DNA of 64,000 bases from assembly GCA_958352885.1 (NCBI GenBank), contig CATWQI010000003.1, positions 124,001 to 188,000 on the forward strand, in the 5' to 3' direction. This DNA is from an uncultured Duncaniella sp. Lineage in GTDB: Bacteria; Bacteroidota; Bacteroidia; Bacteroidales; Muribaculaceae. Numbering within the stretch: position 1 is the first letter of the stretch; each line of letters begins with the position of its first letter. A program made the position numbers and the translations under genes. Shown here in pieces: positions 45,117-53,400 of this stretch. A model generated the notes under the pieces. It made no database searches. It saw only the letters and a list, made by a program, of their open reading frames with translations, and had not been told where the DNA came from.

Positions 45117-48100
45117 CTATTCGCCATCGCTGTTCAATTTAACGCTCTTGTGCGCTATGCGTTGGCGTCGCCAGGTGTAGACGGTGTGAAGTGTCCCGTC
45201 TGAAGTCTGGATGATGGCAGGATATGAGTATTGGCTGATAGGAGAGTCCTCAAGTGTGACAAGATGCTGCCAGTGTCTGCCGTCATCGCTTATGGCAAGA
45301 CTTAATGGCGTGCGCGGACCTTTCTTTGTGCCGGGGAGAGTGCGGAAGTTATTGTAGACAAGTACGTGGCGTCCGTCATTCAGTGTGACGGCATCGGTGC
45401 CGGATTGGTTATTTGGTATGTCGGTGAGCGTCACGGTACTCCATGTTTCGCCGCCGTCAAGGCTTGTGGATTCGGCGAGATAGCCATTGCGGGTACGCAT
45501 CAGCACTTTCAGCCGACCGTCGCCGAGGCGCAGTATGGAGGGTTGAATGCAGTCGATAGGCTTTATGTCTGCCGGATTCTCGGTGCGTGGTGCTTTTTCA
45601 GCAGGTACGGGACCTACATACTTCCATTTGCCGGTTCGTAGGTCGAGCGTTTCGAAATGAAGTTTCCAGCCCCCTTTCTCAGTACTTGAGGCGCAAATCA
45701 AGCGGTCATCAACAATTTCAGGCTTGTTCTTCACTGGACCGAGGAAGCCCTTAGGAAGGGCTTCACGTTCGCCCCAGCTTTTGCCTCCGTCATCTGATTT
45801 CACCAGCCATCCTGTCCAGTCGCCTACGTTGGAGCCTATCTTGTAGAATAGCCACAATTCACCGTCAGGCATCTCATATAGTACCGGGTTCCAGCACGCT
45901 TTGCGTTTCAGGTCTTTGCTCCCTTGGGGAAACACTGACTTGATTGGTCCGACAGCCGCATCATAGGCAGTGCTGTCAATTCCGGCTATGAGAGCGTCTG
46001 CTGTACCGGGCATGAATACTCCGTCGGCTGCTAATATTGGTTCGCTCCAGCTGTCTGCTCCTTTCGGCTTGCGGTTGACCCAGATGCACACATCGGGATG
46101 GCGCTCGTGTGTACCGCCGAAATAGGCTGCCACAAGGCCGCCGTCCTTGGTCTCGACAATGGTTGAGGCATGGCATTGCGGGAATGGGGCGTAGTCGTAT
46201 AGAAATTCGTCAGTGATGATTCTTTTGTCCTTTGACGGAATTCCGGCTGTGAAATGATGTTTGCCTGAACCGATATGTTCAATCTTTCCGTCCGGAAGAT
46301 ATACATCGGCGTTAGTGTTGACCGGAATCTCGATTTCCCATTCCACGGTGGTAAGATTTTTCTTCCATCTGCTTGTTATGGTGCCGTAGGGTGATTCGAA
46401 TGATGCGTCAGCGTTGAAACAGTCTTGTATGTCGAAGTCGGGGCGCAGTTCTATGCGTTTGAATCCGGGTTCGGCAGGGCGGATTCCTCCGAGATGTTCG
46501 TAGACCCATGTAAGGAGGTCGCCGAGTAGCATCACGTGATTGGCACTGTTCATTCTCGGCGATGCCTTGTCGCCGTTCCACAGTTCCCATATGGTGGTAG
46601 CACCGTTGTCTACCATGTATCCCCATGAGGGATAGCTGCGGTTGGTGGCAAGCAGGTATGCCACATCGGCTCTTCCGTGTTCCGACAGCGTGCGCATCAG
46701 CCATGATATGCCTATTACTCCGCATGGTATGTGCCCATTGTTTTTTACAAGGATGTTTTCTGTCACATTGTCCGCCACATTCTGTCGGAGTGAGTCAGGA
46801 ACGATACCGAACGCTAGCGGAAGCAGGTTGGCTGTGGCTGTATTGTTGCCGTAGAAAATACTGTCGGGGTACAATGGGTGTCCGGGTACAAGTGATGTGC
46901 CCCTCTTGACTGTGAGGAATTTGCGGTTGAAAGCGCCTATCATCTCCGATTCAAGACGATTCCACTCGGTTGCGTCGCTGTCGAGCCCCAGCAGCGAGGC
47001 GAAATCGGACAGAAGCCGGAGTGAGCGGATGGTATAGGCGGTGGCTATGAGTGAGCCGTCGGTTTTGCGGGTGTCGTCCTCGCTGTGGATTAGCTCGAGC
47101 TTTTCTGGTGGCAGACACCAGTCGCCATACTTGTCCTTAGTGACTATTCCGTCACGGGTGTGCTCGTCAAGCATATGTCGCATCCACAGGGCTATGGCGG
47201 GATAATTTTCGGATATGGGTGCTATGTTAGCATATTGACGGTAGAGCATGTCACAGATGAAAGGTAGTGCGGCAGGCCATGTCACATCGTCAGTGTAATA
47301 ATTCCAGAATGACGGTGCCACATCCGGAATGCATCCGTCCTCCCTTTGAGCCTCGCGGATATCACGCATCCACTTTGAATACAGTCGTTCATTTCCGGTC
47401 ATGTAGCTCTCGCCGAGTGCTCCGACGGTACGGTCGCCCAGCCATGGCTGACGCTCGTTGCGTTGCGGGCAGTCGACAGGCATGCCCTTGTAGTTGCTTC
47501 TCACTCCCCACAGTGCATTGCGCAGCACCTGGTTGAGTGTCGTGTCAGAGCATTCGAATCTGCCTGTGAGCTCCATCCTGTCGGCTACCATCCGGGCTTC
47601 GACCGGACCAAGTCTGTCGGCATCGGCTCCTGAAATCTCCACGTAGCGGAATCCATGGTATACGAATGACGGATGCCATTCGCTCTTATTGTTGCCTGCG
47701 CAGATATATGTATCGGTCGAGAGTGCGTCACGCAGATTCTCCACATAGAGTGCTCCATCGGGAGTGAGTTTCTCTGCATATCGTATGCGTATGGTGTCAC
47801 CCTCGTTTCCGTCAGGTATGAATGATATCCATCCCGCCATGTTCTGTCCGAAATCTATGATGGTGTTGCCGTTACGTTCGGTGATACTGACAGGGGAGAC
47901 CCTTTCCACCACAGTCATTGCAGGAGTCATCTGCCCTCGCAGCGTCCCGGTTGGTAAATCTGTACGCTCGGCATGCATCCAGGTGCTGTCGTCGAATCCC
48001 GGCACGCTCCATCCCGGCATCTCCATCCGTGCGTCGTACTCTTCGCCGTCATACTCGTTATTGGCTCTGACCGGACCGTCTGCTGTGACTTTCCAGCTTT

Positions 48101-48941
48101 CGTCTGTGACAAGGCGCTGTGTGGTGCCGTCTGCATATTCCACTATTATGTTCAGCCGGCATTTGGGATAGCCGAATACCGGTATCTTGTGTGGCTTGTT
48201 CTGGCGCATAGGGAAGTATCTTCCGTTGCCAAGTTCCAACCCCACGGCAGTTCGCATTTGCATCAGCTCTGTAACATCGTAGGCGTTGTAATATATTGTG
48301 CGGCGGTAGTCGGAGGGAGCCGGCTTCAGAACTTCATCTGGAGCAACTTCGGTCCCATTGATATGAAGGCGGTATAATCCGAGCCCTGATACGTATGCCG
48401 TGGCTCGCCGTACAGGTATGTCCTTGAGGTCGAACTCCTTGCGCAGCCGGCGTGAGGCGAGACGTGTGCGTAACCCTTTGTTCTCGCCCGGCATCATTCT
48501 CTCCAGCCCTATCCAGCGTCCGCCCCAGTTGCTTTCACCGAGTAATCCTATGCCGAATTGTTGCGGTTCGCTCCATTGAGAGCGTTCCTGGTCGGTCGCA
48601 ATACGCACTTTCCAGTAGCCTCGGGTGTTTGATTTGAGCTTCTTGCCTCCGTATGGTATCCATAACTGGGCTGATGAGTGTACCTCGCCGGAATCCCATA
48701 GGTCGCCTTCGTCGTTAGCGAGTTTCTCGGGGGTTGAGGCTACAAGTATGCGGTAGGAGGTCTGTGTGACGTCCTTTCTGTCAGAGATGGTCTGCCATGA
48801 AAAACGTGGTAGGGGTGTGTCAAGCCCCAGAGGGCTTTCAAGTCCTTCGACGCGGGGTTTGGTGACTTTTGTCATCGCCGACAAGCAGAACGGCAACGCC
48901 GTAAAAGCGAGTATGGCAGATAAAATGCGGTGTAGTGTCAT
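45117..48941 (-). CDS. Fusion of GH78 alpha-L-rhamnosidase and sialidase-like (BNR) domain
   Basis: 1274 residues with a signal peptide (ILSAILAFTALPFCLSA). Residues about 25-870 are a GH78 rhamnosidase: GLDTPLPRFSWQ, the NGRYFPMRQNK and WISFIPDGNEGD beta domains, then the alpha/alpha toroid with DCPQRNERQPWLGD near 495 and REDGCIPDVAPSFW that carries the acid/base region. From about residue 905 a second enzyme-like domain follows: PFPQCHASTIVETKDGGLVA, SDDGGKSWGE and SLDGGETWST Asp-box motifs as in BNR sialidase-like propellers. The start at 48941 is used because it gives the signal peptide. A two-domain glycosidase of this type could act stepwise on one glycan. The sialidase part's substrate is uncertain. 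Confidence 0.88.
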   Translation of the reverse strand: MTLHRILSAILAFTALPFCLSAMTKVTKPRVEGLESPLGLDTPLPRFSWQTISDRKDVTQTSYRILVASTPEKLANDEGDLWDSGEVHSSAQLWIPYGGKKLKSNTRGYWKVRIATDQERSQWSEPQQFGIGLLGESNWGGRWIGLERMMPGENKGLRTRLASRRLRKEFDLKDIPVRRATAYVSGLGLYRLHINGTEVAPDEVLKPAPSDYRRTIYYNAYDVTELMQMRTAVGLELGNGRYFPMRQNKPHKIPVFGYPKCRLNIIVEYADGTTQRLVTDESWKVTADGPVRANNEYDGEEYDARMEMPGWSVPGFDDSTWMHAERTDLPTGTLRGQMTPAMTVVERVSPVSITERNGNTIIDFGQNMAGWISFIPDGNEGDTIRIRYAEKLTPDGALYVENLRDALSTDTYICAGNNKSEWHPSFVYHGFRYVEISGADADRLGPVEARMVADRMELTGRFECSDTTLNQVLRNALWGVRSNYKGMPVDCPQRNERQPWLGDRTVGALGESYMTGNERLYSKWMRDIREAQREDGCIPDVAPSFWNYYTDDVTWPAALPFICDMLYRQYANIAPISENYPAIALWMRHMLDEHTRDGIVTKDKYGDWCLPPEKLELIHSEDDTRKTDGSLIATAYTIRSLRLLSDFASLLGLDSDATEWNRLESEMIGAFNRKFLTVKRGTSLVPGHPLYPDSIFYGNNTATANLLPLAFGIVPDSLRQNVADNVTENILVKNNGHIPCGVIGISWLMRTLSEHGRADVAYLLATNRSYPSWGYMVDNGATTIWELWNGDKASPRMNSANHVMLLGDLLTWVYEHLGGIRPAEPGFKRIELRPDFDIQDCFNADASFESPYGTITSRWKKNLTTVEWEIEIPVNTNADVYLPDGKIEHIGSGKHHFTAGIPSKDKRIITDEFLYDYAPFPQCHASTIVETKDGGLVAAYFGGTHERHPDVCIWVNRKPKGADSWSEPILAADGVFMPGTADALIAGIDSTAYDAAVGPIKSVFPQGSKDLKRKACWNPVLYEMPDGELWLFYKIGSNVGDWTGWLVKSDDGGKSWGEREALPKGFLGPVKNKPEIVDDRLICASSTEKGGWKLHFETLDLRTGKWKYVGPVPAEKAPRTENPADIKPIDCIQPSILRLGDGRLKVLMRTRNGYLAESTSLDGGETWSTVTLTDIPNNQSGTDAVTLNDGRHVLVYNNFRTLPGTKKGPRTPLSLAISDDGRHWQHLVTLEDSPISQYSYPAIIQTSDGTLHTVYTWRRQRIAHKSVKLNSDGE

Positions 48942-49052
48942 AGAACTGTATCTTTCAGGTATTTTTCCAAGGTATAGGCTTTCAGGGAATATAAGCCGTA
49001 ACGTATATGCAAATTTAGCCAACATAAGCATATAATCCAAATGTTAAAATAA

Positions 49053-49084
49053 AAGGACAGGCACGGAAACCCGTGTCTGTCCTT
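49053..49084 (-). terminator. pckA: Intrinsic terminator of pckA
   Basis: A 14-bp stem (one G-T pair) between 49053-49066 and 49071-49084, followed on the minus strand by TTTATTTT. It lies 90 nt beyond the pckA stop. Confidence 0.85.
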
Positions 49085-49173
49085 GATATTGGTTGGTCAA
49101 TCGATAATTGTCAACGACCCTTGCGCGAGCTGAGGTAATTGACTGTTATCAATTGTCAAAGTTCGATTGAAAA

Positions 49174-50787
49174 TTACTTCTCAACGTGGGGACCGGCTGC
49201 TACGAGAGCCTTACCGGCTGCATGACCTTCAAACTTCTTGAAGTTGTTGATGAACATCTCAGCGAGTTTGTCAGCCTTGGTGTACCATTCCTGAGCGTCA
49301 GCGTAAGTGTCGCGGGGATCAAGGATTTTGGGATCAACACCGGGGAGCTCGGTGGGGATGGTGAAGTCGAAGATGGGGAGCTGCTTGGTGGGAGCGTTGA
49401 GGATAGCGCCGTCAAGGATAGCGTCGATGATACCGCGGGTGTCACGGATAGAGATACGCTTGCCTGAGCCGTTCCAGCCGGTGTTCACGAGATAAGCCTT
49501 TGCGCCGCTCTGTTCCATGCGCTTAACGAGTTCCTCAGCATACTTGGTGGGGTGGAGTGAAAGGAATGCTGCGCCGAAGCAAGCAGAGAATGTGGGAGTG
49601 GGCTCAGTGATGCCGCGCTCTGTACCTGCGAGCTTGCTGGTGAAACCTGAGAGGAAGTAGTACTTGGTCTGCTCGGGAGTAAGGATAGAAACGGGAGGAA
49701 GAACGCCGAATGCGTCAGCTGACAGGAAGATAACGTTCTTTGCGGCGGGACCGCGGCTGGGAACGATGATATTCTTGATGTGGTTGATAGGATAGCTTAC
49801 GCGGGTGTTCTCGGTCACGCTCTTGTCGGTGAAGTCAATCTTGCCGTTTGCGTCAACAGTAACGTTCTCGAGGAGGGCGTCGCGGGTGATAGCGTTATAG
49901 ATATCGGGCTCGCTTTCCTTGTCGAGGTTGATAACCTTTGCATAGCAGCCGCCTTCGTAGTTGAACACGCCGTTGTCATCCCAGCCGTGCTCGTCGTCAC
50001 CGATGAGGAGACGCTTGGGGTCGGTTGAGAGTGTAGTCTTGCCTGTGCCGGAAAGACCGAAGAAGATAGCGGTGTTTTCGCCCTGCTTGTCAGTGTTGGC
50101 TGAGCAGTGCATTGAAGCGATGCCACGGAGGGGGTTGTAGTAGTTCATGATTGAGAACATACCCTTCTTCATTTCGCCACCGTACCAGGTGTTGATGATA
50201 AGCTGCATGCGCTCAGTGAGGTTGAAAGCAACGCAAGTCTCGGAGTTGATGCCGAGTTCCTTCCAGTTCTCAACCTTAGCCTTTGAAGCGTTGAGCACCA
50301 CGAAGTCGGGAGTGAAGTTCTTGAGTTCCTCTTCTGTGGGGCGGATAAACATATTGGTCACGAAGTGAGCCTGCCATGCCACTTCCATTACGAAACGTAC
50401 GGCAAGACGGGTGTCGGGGTTGGTGCCGCAGAATGCGTCAACAACGTAGAGAGTCTTGTCTGAAAGTTCTTTGTCGGCGATAGCCTTGAGGGCAGTCCAT
50501 GCTTCGGGAGTGATGGGCTTGTTGTCGTTTTTGTACTCGTCGGTGGTCCACCAGATTGAGTTGGCGCTGGTGTCATCCTTAACAAAGAATTTGTCCTTGG
50601 GAGAACGTCCGGTGTAGATACCGGTCATTACGTTTACTGCGCCGAGCTCGGTTTCCTGACCCTTCTCGTAGCCTGTGAGGGCGGGGTTGGTTTCATCGAT
50701 GAAAAGCTGGTCGTAGCTGGGGTTGTGTATCACCTTAGCGCCGGTGATGCCATACTTGGTTAAATCAATTGTACTCATTGTACTCAA
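49174..50787 (-). CDS. pckA: ATP-dependent phosphoenolpyruvate carboxykinase
   Basis: 537 residues. Converts PEP + CO2 + ADP to oxaloacetate + ATP in succinate-forming gut anaerobes (the reverse direction gives gluconeogenesis). P-loop GLSGTGKTTLS near residue 247, LLIGDDEHGWDD metal site and GRSPKDKF N-terminal loop are all intact. Codon use is highly biased. A TAACTTTG box (50844-50851, minus) lies 57 nt upstream. With mdh it provides the C4 branch. Confidence 0.98.
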   Translation of the reverse strand: MSTMSTIDLTKYGITGAKVIHNPSYDQLFIDETNPALTGYEKGQETELGAVNVMTGIYTGRSPKDKFFVKDDTSANSIWWTTDEYKNDNKPITPEAWTALKAIADKELSDKTLYVVDAFCGTNPDTRLAVRFVMEVAWQAHFVTNMFIRPTEEELKNFTPDFVVLNASKAKVENWKELGINSETCVAFNLTERMQLIINTWYGGEMKKGMFSIMNYYNPLRGIASMHCSANTDKQGENTAIFFGLSGTGKTTLSTDPKRLLIGDDEHGWDDNGVFNYEGGCYAKVINLDKESEPDIYNAITRDALLENVTVDANGKIDFTDKSVTENTRVSYPINHIKNIIVPSRGPAAKNVIFLSADAFGVLPPVSILTPEQTKYYFLSGFTSKLAGTERGITEPTPTFSACFGAAFLSLHPTKYAEELVKRMEQSGAKAYLVNTGWNGSGKRISIRDTRGIIDAILDGAILNAPTKQLPIFDFTIPTELPGVDPKILDPRDTYADAQEWYTKADKLAEMFINNFKKFEGHAAGKALVAAGPHVEK

Positions 50788-51063
50788 CGTAAATTAAAGA
50801 GTTTATGTAGTTGATAATCTTTATCTGTCCACTTATTCGACTGCAAAGTTAGTGACTTTTTTCGGGATAGAGTGATAAGATTAAAGAAAAATTTCCGTAT
50901 TAATTATTTTTAAATAATTTTGGTAAATACGGAGGTTGTTTCGGCAGAAACTGCTCCAAACTATATAACTTGCATGCTTGTGGGAAAGTTTTGACCTAAA
51001 TCGGCATTGAAGCCTTTTTAGCTTTTTTTAATATATTTGAACGCGAATTTTATGGCGGGATTC

Positions 51064-51094
51064 TTTGTGAATCGGCTAAAGGTCACTAACTTTG
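51064..51094 (+). promoter_or_regulatory. Consensus promoter of a structured RNA
   Basis: TTTG (51064-51067), 19-nt spacer and TAACTTTG (51087-51094) exactly match the Bacteroidetes -33/-7 promoter. No start codon of an evident gene follows; a structured, terminator-ended stretch does. Confidence 0.8.
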
Positions 51095-51099
51095 CACAT

Positions 51100-51357
51100 G
51101 CTGCCGTTTAACTGTCGAGGTGGCTTGTGCATCCCTATTGTTGTGATAGGTGTGGTGACTGGCTTACTGTAGGCAGTAGCAGAAGTTCCCTCTGTCTGGA
51201 AACCGCCAACTTCCTTCAGTCCACGGGGAACCCAAGATAAAGAATTAGTTATATGCTCGAAATACGGGCTGAACTCATTTCATACTTGTTCCGTGGAAAA
51301 GGCGCTTGGCGGTGCCACAGACTAGGGGCTATGTTGAAGGGTTCAGCCCTATTTTTT
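51100..51357 (+). ncRNA. Candidate structured small RNA of about 260 nt
   Basis: Between a consensus promoter and an intrinsic terminator lies a stretch with no ORF but several nested helices. CCTAT/ATAGG and TACTG/CAGTA hairpins occupy the 5' part. A long arm follows: GTCTG (51194-51198) with CAGAC (51318-51322), ACCGCCAA (51202-51209) with TTGGCGGT (51306-51313), and TCCACGG (51220-51226) with CCGTGGA (51291-51297). A 3' hairpin ends the transcript. The long extended arm reminds of 6S-type RNAs, but I could not assign a family; RNase P, tmRNA and SRP motifs are absent. Confidence 0.7.
51323..51357 (+). terminator. Intrinsic terminator of the structured RNA
   Basis: TAGGGGCT (51323-51330, one bulge) pairs with AGCCCTA (51345-51351), with an inner TGAA/TTCA stem and a following run of six T. 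Confidence 0.8.
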
Positions 51358-51525
51358 GTAATGCCGCCCGTTTTCTATCGGGAAACCTATGATTCACTAC
51401 GGCTCTACAAACCACGCTGACGCTCATTGGAAATGAATTCACTTACGGTCGTCTTGTAACCCTTGGAAGACGGTAGCATGCACAAACTAACAAGTACAAA
51501 TCACCTTAGGTAAACGATTAACTAC

Positions 51526-51744
51526 ATGACGACTATCTTCATTGGTAAGCTCATCAGAGACGAGCTTAAAGAGCAGCATAAGTCGGTGGTATGGCTCTCC
51601 AACGAGCTCGGATGTAACCGTACGAATGTATATAAGATATTTAACCGCAAGAGCATTGATGCCGAATTGCTCCTGCGTATTTCCAAGGCTCTAAACCGCA
51701 ATTTCTTCGAACCTTACATATCCGGACTGACCTTTGACCGATAG
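51526..51744 (+). CDS. Small XRE-type helix-turn-helix protein
   Basis: 72 residues that are almost only a DNA-binding domain: VVWLSNELGCNRTNVYKIF is the helix-turn-helix, followed by AELLLRISKALNRNFFEPY as in Cro/CI-type repressors. It begins 169 nt after the RNA terminator and has no clear own promoter box. The intervening leader holds a CGTCTT/AAGACG hairpin. It is convergent with rlmN. Target unknown; possibly a regulator linked to the RNA. Confidence 0.78.
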   Translation: MTTIFIGKLIRDELKEQHKSVVWLSNELGCNRTNVYKIFNRKSIDAELLLRISKALNRNFFEPYISGLTFDR

Positions 51745-51935
51745 CTGTTTTCATTCTCCTGTCCCTCATCGGGTCGGCAGTCCGACAACACCATGAACTA
51801 CCCCTCTCTCCTTTAATTTTTTTACTCATGACTTTGCGTAGCCCCGTGGAGGATGTACAATCAGTGCATCTCCTCTGCGGGCTATGTGGTTTTACGGGGA
51901 ATGATATAGGTGCCCCATGGGTGGAGCTGTGGCGG

Positions 51936-53021
51936 TCAGACGTTGCTTTCACGTCCGCTGAGCATTCCGCAGGCGGCTTCTATGTCCTCGCCGCGCGAAG
52001 CACGTATGGTGGCTGTGATTCCAAGGCTGTTTAGGCGGTCGCGGAATGCCTCCATCGTGCGCAGATCTGATGTCACATGCTCGAAACCCGGTATGGCATG
52101 GAAGCGTATAAGGTTGACGCGGCAGTCCATCCCTTTGAGGAGCCCGGCAAGCGCGTCGGCATGGCGGAAATCGTCGTTTACTCCTTTCCACATTATATAT
52201 TCGGCTGACAGTCTGCGCTGGTGTGCGAAGTCGTGATTTTTCAGCTCTGCCATCACCTTGCGTACCGGGAAGCCCTTTTCGACAGGCATAAGCCCCTCCC
52301 TTTCGGTGGCAAACGGGGAGTGGACGCTTATAGCCACATGTACTTTAGTCTCGTCAAGGAGACGCCGCAGACCGTCAAGCTTCCCTATCGAGGATACGGT
52401 GATGCGCTTGGGGCTCCATGCCAGCCCCCATTTGGCGGTTAATATGTCGATGGCTTTCAGCACTTCCCCGATATTGTCCATCGGTTCACCCATACCCATG
52501 AATACCAGGTTGGTGAGTTTCTCGCTTTCGGGTATTGAGAATATCTGGTTCAGGATTCCTGCGGCGGTGAGGCTTCCGTGGAATCCCTGCATGCCTGTCA
52601 TGCAGAAGCGGCAACCCATCTTGCATCCAGCCTGTGACGACACGCATAGTGTGGCGCGCTCCTTGTCGGGGATGTAGACAGCCTCCACGTCGCGTCCGCC
52701 CCTTCCGCCTGCGAGGAAGTCGAATCCATCGCCTCTGGTGGCGAACAGGTACTTCACGGTGCCGTCTGTCGAGCGGGCAGCATCCTTTGGCGCAACCCTG
52801 CCTATGCAGTATGCTTCATTTAGGTACTCGCGGGCATTCTTGGACAGATCGGTCATTTCGTTTATGTCGGTGACCCGTTTCTCGTACAGCCAGCGGGCTA
52901 TCTGTTTGGCTGCAAAGGGGCGTAGCCCTGCCTCTTCTGCTACGGTCTTGAGCTCGTCGAGCGTCATCCCGAGCAGCGGGCGTTTGTTGCTGTTGGCATG
53001 GAGGGGTTTATCGATATTCAT
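51936..53021 (-). CDS. rlmN: Dual-specificity 23S rRNA/tRNA adenine-C2 methyltransferase
   Basis: 361-residue radical-SAM enzyme methylating A2503 of 23S rRNA and A37 in some tRNAs. The radical-SAM motif GCKMGCRFCMTG, GMGEPMDNI, and the conserved C-terminal Cys in EDIEAACGML are present. The N-terminal region GMTLDELKTVAEEAGLRPFAAKQIARWLYEK is typical. The start at 53021 (MNIDKPLHAN) is preferred; upstream codons lie in the promoter leader. Confidence 0.96.
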   Translation of the reverse strand: MNIDKPLHANSNKRPLLGMTLDELKTVAEEAGLRPFAAKQIARWLYEKRVTDINEMTDLSKNAREYLNEAYCIGRVAPKDAARSTDGTVKYLFATRGDGFDFLAGGRGGRDVEAVYIPDKERATLCVSSQAGCKMGCRFCMTGMQGFHGSLTAAGILNQIFSIPESEKLTNLVFMGMGEPMDNIGEVLKAIDILTAKWGLAWSPKRITVSSIGKLDGLRRLLDETKVHVAISVHSPFATEREGLMPVEKGFPVRKVMAELKNHDFAHQRRLSAEYIMWKGVNDDFRHADALAGLLKGMDCRVNLIRFHAIPGFEHVTSDLRTMEAFRDRLNSLGITATIRASRGEDIEAACGMLSGRESNV

Positions 53022-53104
53022 AAATTCTGGTCTTTTTTTGTGGAGTGTCCTGTTCTGTTTGGCATGTGACGGGCAGCCGGTCGGCTGCATACCCGTTTTC
53101 ACGG

Positions 53105-53136
53105 CAAAATTATGAATATTCCATGAATCGCCCAAA
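53105..53136 (-). promoter_or_regulatory. rlmN: Consensus promoter of rlmN
   Basis: Minus-strand TTTG (53133-53136), 20-nt spacer and TAATTTTG (53105-53112), placing the transcript start about 77 nt before the rlmN ATG at 53021. Confidence 0.75.
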
Positions 53137-53242
53137 TGGCAAATCGATGAAACCGATTTCTGAAAAATTGCTGCCGGGTGCGGTCTCCGGCGGAAGCCTG
53201 ATGCTGCCCTGCGGTGGTTTATTTGTTATCGTCTGTTATTTT

Positions 53243-53274
53243 TTTGGGAGAGAGAGATTTTTTTTGTATTTTTG
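53243..53274 (+). promoter_or_regulatory. Consensus promoter of por
   Basis: TTTG (53243-53246), 20-nt spacer and TATTTTTG (53267-53274). The leader of about 120 nt before the por ATG has no obvious riboswitch. With the rlmN promoter this explains the 379-nt divergent gap 53022-53400. Confidence 0.75.
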
Positions 53275-53400
53275 TGCCGATAAACACGAAAACAGTGTGT
53301 TCACGGAACGGTCGCCGTAATGTGACCGTAGATTACCTTAAGTTCCTGAAAAAGACCGAAGAAATAATTATCTCTATTTAAATAGATTACATTAACCACT

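Noticed and set aside
51100..51357. tmRNA, RNase P RNA or SRP RNA
   Set aside because: No tag-coding frame with TTCGA arm, no RNase P core such as GAGGAAAGTCC, and no SRP tetraloop motif GGAAGCAGCC-like sequence was found.
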